Assembly (NCBI GenBank): GCA_030018795.1
Contig: JASEHA010000118.1
Location: 1 to 6,976 of the forward strand
Direction of reading: 5' to 3'
Length of the DNA stretch: 6,976 nt
Source of the DNA: a bacterium
GTDB lineage: Bacteria > UBA9089 > CG2-30-40-21
Each line of letters begins with the position of its first letter. Position 1 is the first letter of the stretch. Positions 1 to 5,000 of the stretch are shown here, one piece after another. Both the position numbers and the translations under genes were made by a program. The notes below the pieces were generated by a model. That model did not search any database. It saw nothing but the letters and a program-made list of their open reading frames with translations, and was not told the DNA's origin.

Positions 1-36
1 AATTTCGTGGATAATGCGATAAAGCTGTAGCATATT

Positions 37-358
37 TCAACCGCACAGGTCGAAACTATTTCCTAATGCTTTATCTATCCCAAGTTGTTTTGCTGTGTTG
101 TACACACACCAAACTGCTCCTATCGAAAGACCTTCTTTAATTGTTACTGATTCTTTAATCGAATCAATATTAGCAAGAGATCCCTTATGCTTTAAGGCAA
201 GTTTAATAGCAGTTATCTCTTCTTTAGAGCAATGAGACAAATTAGCAATGGTGCGTTTTTTGACCTTGCCATTTTCTCAGATATGACTCTCGCAAGAGGG
301 TAGAATGATAAATTTTCTTGTTTGTTTTTGCCACAGACTTGTTTTCTACTATATGCAT
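37..358 (-). pseudogene. IS1634/IS4-like transposase, N-terminal remnant, frameshifted
   Basis: This is the broken N-terminal part of a DDE transposase of the IS1634 (IS4-superfamily) type. Reading from ATG at 358 gives MHIVENKSVAKTNKK followed by STLLRESY. One extra base at 279 (CTGA where CGA is expected) then shifts the frame. Removing it continues as RENGKVKKRTIANLSHCSKE, then a stretch with KLALKHK and, near the end, GLSIGAVW and LGIDKALG. These are the usual landmarks of the first ~100 residues of this family, recognised from memory and not by search. The second frame stops at 37-39, soon after KALGNS, where family members normally continue into a GKLALWQ-like segment and the catalytic domain. 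No DDE residues are present. Full-length members are roughly 450-600 residues, so only about a fifth remains. The frameshift could be a sequencing error, but the lost C-terminus argues for a dead copy. Confidence 0.75.
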
Positions 359-365
359 AACTACT

Positions 366-394
366 ATTATACACTATATGCCTATATTTGTCAA
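366..394 (-). promoter_or_regulatory. Consensus sigma70-type promoter of the transposase remnant
   Basis: The minus strand carries TTGACA (394-389), a 17-base spacer and TATAAT (371-366), a perfect match to the housekeeping promoter consensus. The ATG of the transposase remnant begins only 7 bases after the -10 box, so transcription would start at or right beside the start codon. The mRNA would then be leaderless or nearly so; no Shine-Dalgarno sequence lies between box and ATG. It points towards the window start, and could drive whatever lies beyond the remnant. Confidence 0.7.
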
Positions 395-488
395 GCAACA
401 AATTAAATTATTTTGATACAATTAGTGTCTACACATTCAACAGTTAAATAATCGTAACCTTTTAATTAATAATATGTTGGGGAAATAT

Positions 489-503
489 GGAAGGGGAACT
501 TCC
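489..503. repeat. Short GGAAG/CTTCC dyad
   Basis: GGAAG and CTTCC flank a five-base GGGAA loop, forming a small perfect inverted repeat just upstream of a TATAAT box at 506-511. It could be an operator-like dyad or chance; nothing else in the sequence decides this. Confidence 0.25.
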
Positions 504-529
504 GATATAATACTAATGTATTTTGGCAT

Positions 530-602
530 GCCTCCATTTTACCACATAGCTTGGGCTTTGTCTATAAGCTTTTGCTAATGTGAGTAAAGTGGAGGCTTTT
601 TT
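530..602 (+). terminator. Strong hairpin with T-run (intrinsic terminator or end of a small RNA)
   Basis: The left arm (530-547) pairs with the right arm (578-596) over 18 base pairs, with one G-U wobble (537/589) and one bulged A (583). An inner stem AGCTT (548-552) with AAGCT (566-570) closes a 13-base loop. The right arm is followed at once by six T (597-602), the form of a rho-independent terminator for plus-strand transcription. The minus strand has no comparable T-run after the hairpin, so it is directional. No plus-strand gene is visible upstream. A TATAAT box at 506-511 could start a transcript near 518, giving an RNA of about 85 bases ending here; its -35 match is poor. Confidence 0.6.
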
Positions 603-659
603 ATGGAAAAACAGATGCGAAAAAGGAAGAATGCTGAATCGATTCCTTTATCAAAAGGT

Positions 660-701
660 GGCTCAATTTATCTGAGCATACCCGGCTCAATTTAAGTGAG
701 C
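660..701 (+). repeat. Two 18-bp direct repeats with internal dyad, IS21-end-like
   Basis: GGCTCAATTTATCTGAGC (660-677) and GGCTCAATTTAAGTGAGC (684-701) differ at 2 of 18 positions and lie 24 bases apart. Each contains the dyad GCTCA...TGAGC. IS21-family elements carry several such TGGCTCAATTTA-type repeats near their ends as transposase-binding sites, and these two look like a leftover end. A 30-codon plus-strand ORF (603-695) reads into both copies and ends in GGSIYLSIPGSI; it starts right after the hairpin T-run and lacks a ribosome site, so it may be an istB-tail remnant or not coding. No istA or istB gene is present. The IS21 link is pattern memory and was not searched. Confidence 0.45.
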
Positions 702-847
702 GGTATAGCAATCGGTGCATTGTCTATAACTCCTTGCAAAACGGCTATCCTTATGCCCATGCGAATGGGACATCGTCCAGATACATACTCGTTCAAAGTT
801 TCATCCGTAACTTCAGGATATGTAACCATAACTTTGGTTTTTCTCAT
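692..847 (-). CDS. Unrecognised 51-residue protein
   Basis: A short ORF runs from ATG at 847 to TAA at 692-694. It begins MRKTKVMVTYPEVTDETLNE and continues with a part containing CPIRMGIRIAVLQGV and a hydrophobic end, NAPIAIPLT. I do not recognise the family. Support for translation comes from an excellent Shine-Dalgarno sequence, AAAGGAGG at 855-862, 7 bases from the ATG. There is no signal peptide or obvious membrane segment; the N-terminal half is mixed charged and polar and the C-terminal half aliphatic. Its last codons lie inside the IS21-like repeat at 684-701, so the natural C-terminus may have been lost to an insertion and the visible protein may be a truncated version of a longer one. 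It has the same orientation as the operon at 1046-6976 but starts about 200 bases after its end. A chance ORF remains possible. Confidence 0.45.
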   Translation of the reverse strand: MRKTKVMVTYPEVTDETLNEYVSGRCPIRMGIRIAVLQGVIDNAPIAIPLT

Positions 848-854
848 ATCTGCC

Positions 855-862
855 CCTCCTTT
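855..862 (-). promoter_or_regulatory. Shine-Dalgarno site of the 51-residue ORF
   Basis: AAAGGAGG on the minus strand, continuing into GG, ends 7 bases before the ATG at 847. It is the main reason to accept the short ORF as translated. Confidence 0.5.
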
Positions 863-1045
863 CTGTTTTTGGCAGGGACAGTATAATAGAAAATTACTTT
901 TATATCATATTATTTGTTGGATTGCATATATATATTGCCGCAACGCTGCTTAGTTCAACATACAATTATATCATCTCTATGCGACACTGGAGATTTGACA
1001 TGACACTACTCATTGTTTGGCCTAATCCAACTAACCGCCAACCAT

Positions 1046-2059
1046 CTAAAAAGCTATACCAGTAGAAACCTTGTGCCTTGCTCCAAATCTTTCAAGGCTG
1101 ACTGTGTAATCTACTCGAATTATTTTATACCTTGCACCTATACCAAGTGATAATCTTTTCCCATAATTCAATCTTGATGTGTCTACTGCTGATCCCCTTT
1201 GTTCAAGATAGGCATTATCAATCCCACTCCAGAATGATACTGGCACAGGTAATGATAGACAGATGAATTCACAACCTGTGGAGAATGACATGGGTCTCTT
1301 TTTAACCTGACTTAAAGAGGCCATGGCATTTAATCTGTATGCCTCTGTTTTTAACGGAACAACTGCTATTGCCAGTGTGCCATTCAATGCATCCTCGTCC
1401 TTATGCCCTGTATCCCATTCTTTTGGAAGATTACTGGATAGAATCAATCCTATTTTCATATCATTCATAAATCCAAGCAAGGGGCTGTTCATCCTGTTAA
1501 ATGCACAGGAGATATTTATTATAACACCAACATCAACTCCAAGTCCATCCCCTGAATAATCGCCAAGTTTATGGCTAAAAAACTTCATGTTGCCACCAGC
1601 ATAAAGCATGTCTCTTAATATCTCTTTACCATAGGAGACTAATAAGGTAGTCTCCTGACTGTCAAAACTACCGAGTTGTATCATTTCTCCATACCCATCT
1701 ATCCCGGTTTTCTTAATATCATCTACGCTAACCTGCATAATACCTATCCCTATTGCTCCAGAGTTTTTCTTAAATGGCCAGGGACAGACACCTGATATTC
1801 CTATATACTTATTTGTTAGTTCAGGGCTATCAGCATTTATATTCATAGCTGTAATGGCAAGCTCTTTTTTGTCTAATTGTCCAAGCCCAGCAGGATTCCA
1901 ATAAATGCTTGAGGCATCATCAGCTATAGCCACAAATCCATGTCCAAGCCCGATTGAGCGAGCACCAATACCAAATTTCACAGAGGCATACGGGCTTTCT
2001 GCTGCCTCAACGACTATCCCCAAACAGCAAACGACAAGACATATCAACACCTGTTGCAT
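1046..2059 (-). CDS. PorV/PorQ-family outer-membrane β-barrel protein
   Basis: This 337-residue protein is a FadL-like outer-membrane barrel of the PorV/PorQ (UPF0164) family. In type IX secretion PorV binds the C-terminal signal of cargo and carries it from the translocon to the surface attachment complex. Residues 1-19 form a Sec signal peptide (hydrophobic LICLVVCCLGIVV, cleavage likely after VEA, no lipobox); its n-region has no lysine or arginine, which is unusual. Residues 32-59 hold the family signature, with GARSIGLG, then AIADDASSIYWNPAGL. The C-terminus has the VDYTVSLERFG...HKVSTGIAF pattern and ends in phenylalanine, the usual β-barrel assembly signal. Upstream TTG (2074) would add five residues with two lysines, but the GGAGGT site fits the ATG at 2059. 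It lies 15 bases after the giant gene's stop, so the two are surely cotranscribed. Whether it acts as PorV, PorQ or another paralogue cannot be decided; length fits PorQ as well. Confidence 0.88.
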   Translation of the reverse strand: MQQVLICLVVCCLGIVVEAAESPYASVKFGIGARSIGLGHGFVAIADDASSIYWNPAGLGQLDKKELAITAMNINADSPELTNKYIGISGVCPWPFKKNSGAIGIGIMQVSVDDIKKTGIDGYGEMIQLGSFDSQETTLLVSYGKEILRDMLYAGGNMKFFSHKLGDYSGDGLGVDVGVIINISCAFNRMNSPLLGFMNDMKIGLILSSNLPKEWDTGHKDEDALNGTLAIAVVPLKTEAYRLNAMASLSQVKKRPMSFSTGCEFICLSLPVPVSFWSGIDNAYLEQRGSAVDTSRLNYGKRLSLGIGARYKIIRVDYTVSLERFGARHKVSTGIAF

Positions 2060-2066
2060 CTTTTTT

Positions 2067-2072
2067 ACCTCC
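2067..2072 (-). promoter_or_regulatory. Shine-Dalgarno site fixing the PorV-like start
   Basis: GGAGGT on the minus strand lies 7 bases before ATG 2059 and overlaps the alternative TTG codon at 2074. The TTG itself has no upstream ribosome site, so ATG is the better start. Confidence 0.75.
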
Positions 2073-2074
2073 AA

Positions 2075-5000
2075 TTATTTTTCATACACCACTATCTTAA
2101 TGTATTTTTTTGGCTTATTATCTATAACTATCTCACAAAGGTATACCCCATTAGGAAGGATTTTGCCATAAACTGATTTTCCATCCCACCTTTCTTTATT
2201 TACTCCTATCTCCCGTATTTGATTCTCAATCACCCTGCCTATCAGATCACCGGATATGTCATACACATAGATAGACACCTCAGATGATTTATTAAGTATA
2301 TACTGAATGATTGTTCCCTCTAACGGTGAGAATGGGTTGGGATAATTAGCTATCTCCATAACAGGTTCATCTGTTTTTTTGACTATAAAAGAAACAGATT
2401 GCATCAAAGACTCATTATCCCTCTTATCCCTAACATATATCCCAATTGTATGCTCTCCAGGGGAAAGTGGTTCAAGGAATGTTACCGTTAGATTATTCCT
2501 GGTAAATGTACCCTGGGGTGTTCCTTCATTAAAATCAATCCTGATACCAGTTGTTTTTTCTATTCCATCAACACATATTTTGATAGTGCTTGTAGCTATC
2601 CCGCTGTTATATTCTGCCCCTACATCCCGCAGCCATACAGAAATAACAGGCAATTCGTTAACCGTATCTCCTGAATGCGGCAGGATATTTTCAATTGTTG
2701 GCGGTATCTTATCCTCAAAGACAATGTCTACACCATTCTTCTCCCTTGTTATTCTCCATGCTTGGGCATCATTCTCTGAATAATCCATAATATGTCCATG
2801 GGCTAAGCTCTCGTTTATATCCATTCCAGAGGCAAGAGAATCTGTTCCAAACTCTCCTTCAATTTTAAGATGCGGCAAATCTCCTAACTTAATGGTAATG
2901 GAGTTGCTTCCGCTTACAGAAAATGTAGCCCCATTCCCAAAGGTATCTCCTTGAACACAAAGATGGAAATCGCCAGATGTAATATCTCCAACAACATTTA
3001 TATCCTCAGTAAAGAAGACAATAATCTCATCATCCTTGGTTACGCCAGGGTTATTTCTATCCCTGTATATCACACGGGATATCCTTGGAGAGGCCATATC
3101 AATAACATCATGGTTTTCAAAAGAAGCAACCGTAACAGTAGCAGGATTCCCTGCCCTATCTTTTATTGCTTGAGTTGGTTTTAATCCAATACCAGATGGT
3201 GAACCATGTGTGATTGAACCAGACGAATATATGCCAGATATGCTAAGTGATGTGCCTGAACCAAGATTAATCATTACAACCATTGTATTTGTTCCAATAG
3301 ATTCTGATGATTGAGGATAAATGTTTGCCCCTGCACCCCAGTTATCACCCGTAACCTTTAGCTCAAATATATTATCAAGGGACAATAAGTTATAGCTGAT
3401 TATTTCATTAAATACTATTTCTATCTTATCATTTTTATCAACTAAGCTATTCTTGTTTCTATCGTCATAAAGTATTCTGCTTATCATAGGCGGTGTCTTA
3501 TCATACATCAATTCTACCGTATTAACGGATTGTTCTCTTGCATTCCCTGCCCCATCCATAAGCCATACAGATAGTATCTGCCCTTTATTTTCCTGCACTT
3601 CATTGATTGCTTCTACAGTGAAGGTATAGGCATTTGTCAACGTACCAATCTCTACATATTTAGAGCTGCCTGTCCCTAAGCAATATTGTATCCTGCTTAT
3701 CCCTGAGGGATCATCAGGAAATACAACATTAATCTCAAACTCTGAAGTGTTTTTCCATGGACTCTGTTTCTCTTTATTATCAGCCTTCAGGCTAATAGGT
3801 GCAGGTGGTGAGGTGTTATCATACTTGAAGGTAAACAGGGTTGTGGTAGTACTCCAGTTGCCTGCCATATCTTTTGTCCTAATCTGCAGATAACGGATGT
3901 CTTCGGACAATGGTGTTGAATCCTCATAGCTGGATGTGGTTCTAAGAGAAATTGTCCCGGGGTCATCATTCATTGATGGCTTCCATGCAATGGAATATGC
4001 CATGATACCTGAACCAGTATTACTGCCAGCCATATCATCTGGAATATTCCACTCAAAATAGAGGGCTGCATCTATGTTCTGCCAGGTATTATCAGGGATA
4101 GTGGTTGTAGTGCCCTTAAATAAATAAGCTGTACATGTAGCCGGGTTTTGTGGTGATGTCTGATCATATTGCAATATCACTGTGCTGTTAAGATTATGGT
4201 CTTTATTCCCCAGATTATCCTCAAGCCACAGATACAGGGTTTGTCCACCCTCTTTATTTGCAGTTACAGAAAATGGCTTTTGGATGATAAATGTTCCATC
4301 TGTGCCATAGGATGGCTTTTCACCAAGTTTATACCATACTCCCTTGAGATCAACATCTGTCTGAGGATTGGTCCAATCAATGCTAAATGTTGGAGAATAC
4401 TGCCAGTTGCTCGGATTAGCTCCATTAGCCATTAATTTTTCTGGTGCTGGCAGCCCGGAGACATTATATCTGAAGATGAACAGCGTTTCTGGTTGACTCC
4501 AGTTACCAACATTATCCCTGGTTCTCACTCGCAGATAATATGTTGCCTGAGAGCCAACAGATGTATTAACTGTATAGTTAGCCTGAGTCTGAATAGTATT
4601 TGTTCCTGGATCACCTGTGGATAATATGCCCCAATAAACTGCATATCCTTCAACCCCTGATCCTGGCTGAGAATCTATTGCCTCGCTCCATTCAAAGTAA
4701 GGGGTATCATCTGTATTCTGCCAAATATTATTGGTAATAGACATAGCCCTGCTGCTGTCTGCCCAGGCGTTACATGGTGTGCCTGGGTTATTGGGTGGCG
4801 TTGCATCGTACTTAAAGGTAAATAGTGTTATAGGCTCGCTCCAGTTGCCAATCTGATCTCTTGTCCTCAACCTGAGATAATAGACTGTATTTGATGGCAC
4901 CGGGGTGGTAACAATGTAATTAGTAGTAGTTTGCAGGCTGGTGGTTCCTGGGTCAATGGTTGATGATGTCCCCCAGTAGACACTGTAGCCAGCAATGCCT

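Noticed and set aside
213..401. Minus-strand 62-codon ORF starting at 401
   Set aside because: It is out of frame with the transposase sequence. The family-like residues come from the frame starting at 358 and, after the extra base at 279, the frame ending at 37.
696..953. Plus-strand 85-codon ORF
   Set aside because: It is antisense to the 51-residue ORF, which has a much better ribosome site, and its product has no recognisable pattern.
848..1045. Terminator after the PorV-like gene or promoter for the 51-residue ORF
   Set aside because: I found no hairpin with T-run on the minus strand, and the TATAAT/TATACT-like boxes have no matching -35 at proper spacing.
2060..2074. TTG at 2074 as start of the PorV-like protein
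   Set aside because: No ribosome site precedes it, and the GGAGGT that would serve ATG 2059 lies inside the extra codons. The two added lysines would suit a signal peptide, so it is not fully excluded.
2379..3184. Plus-strand ORFs of 134 and 77 codons
   Set aside because: They are antisense shadows of well-formed Ig-like modules of the giant protein.
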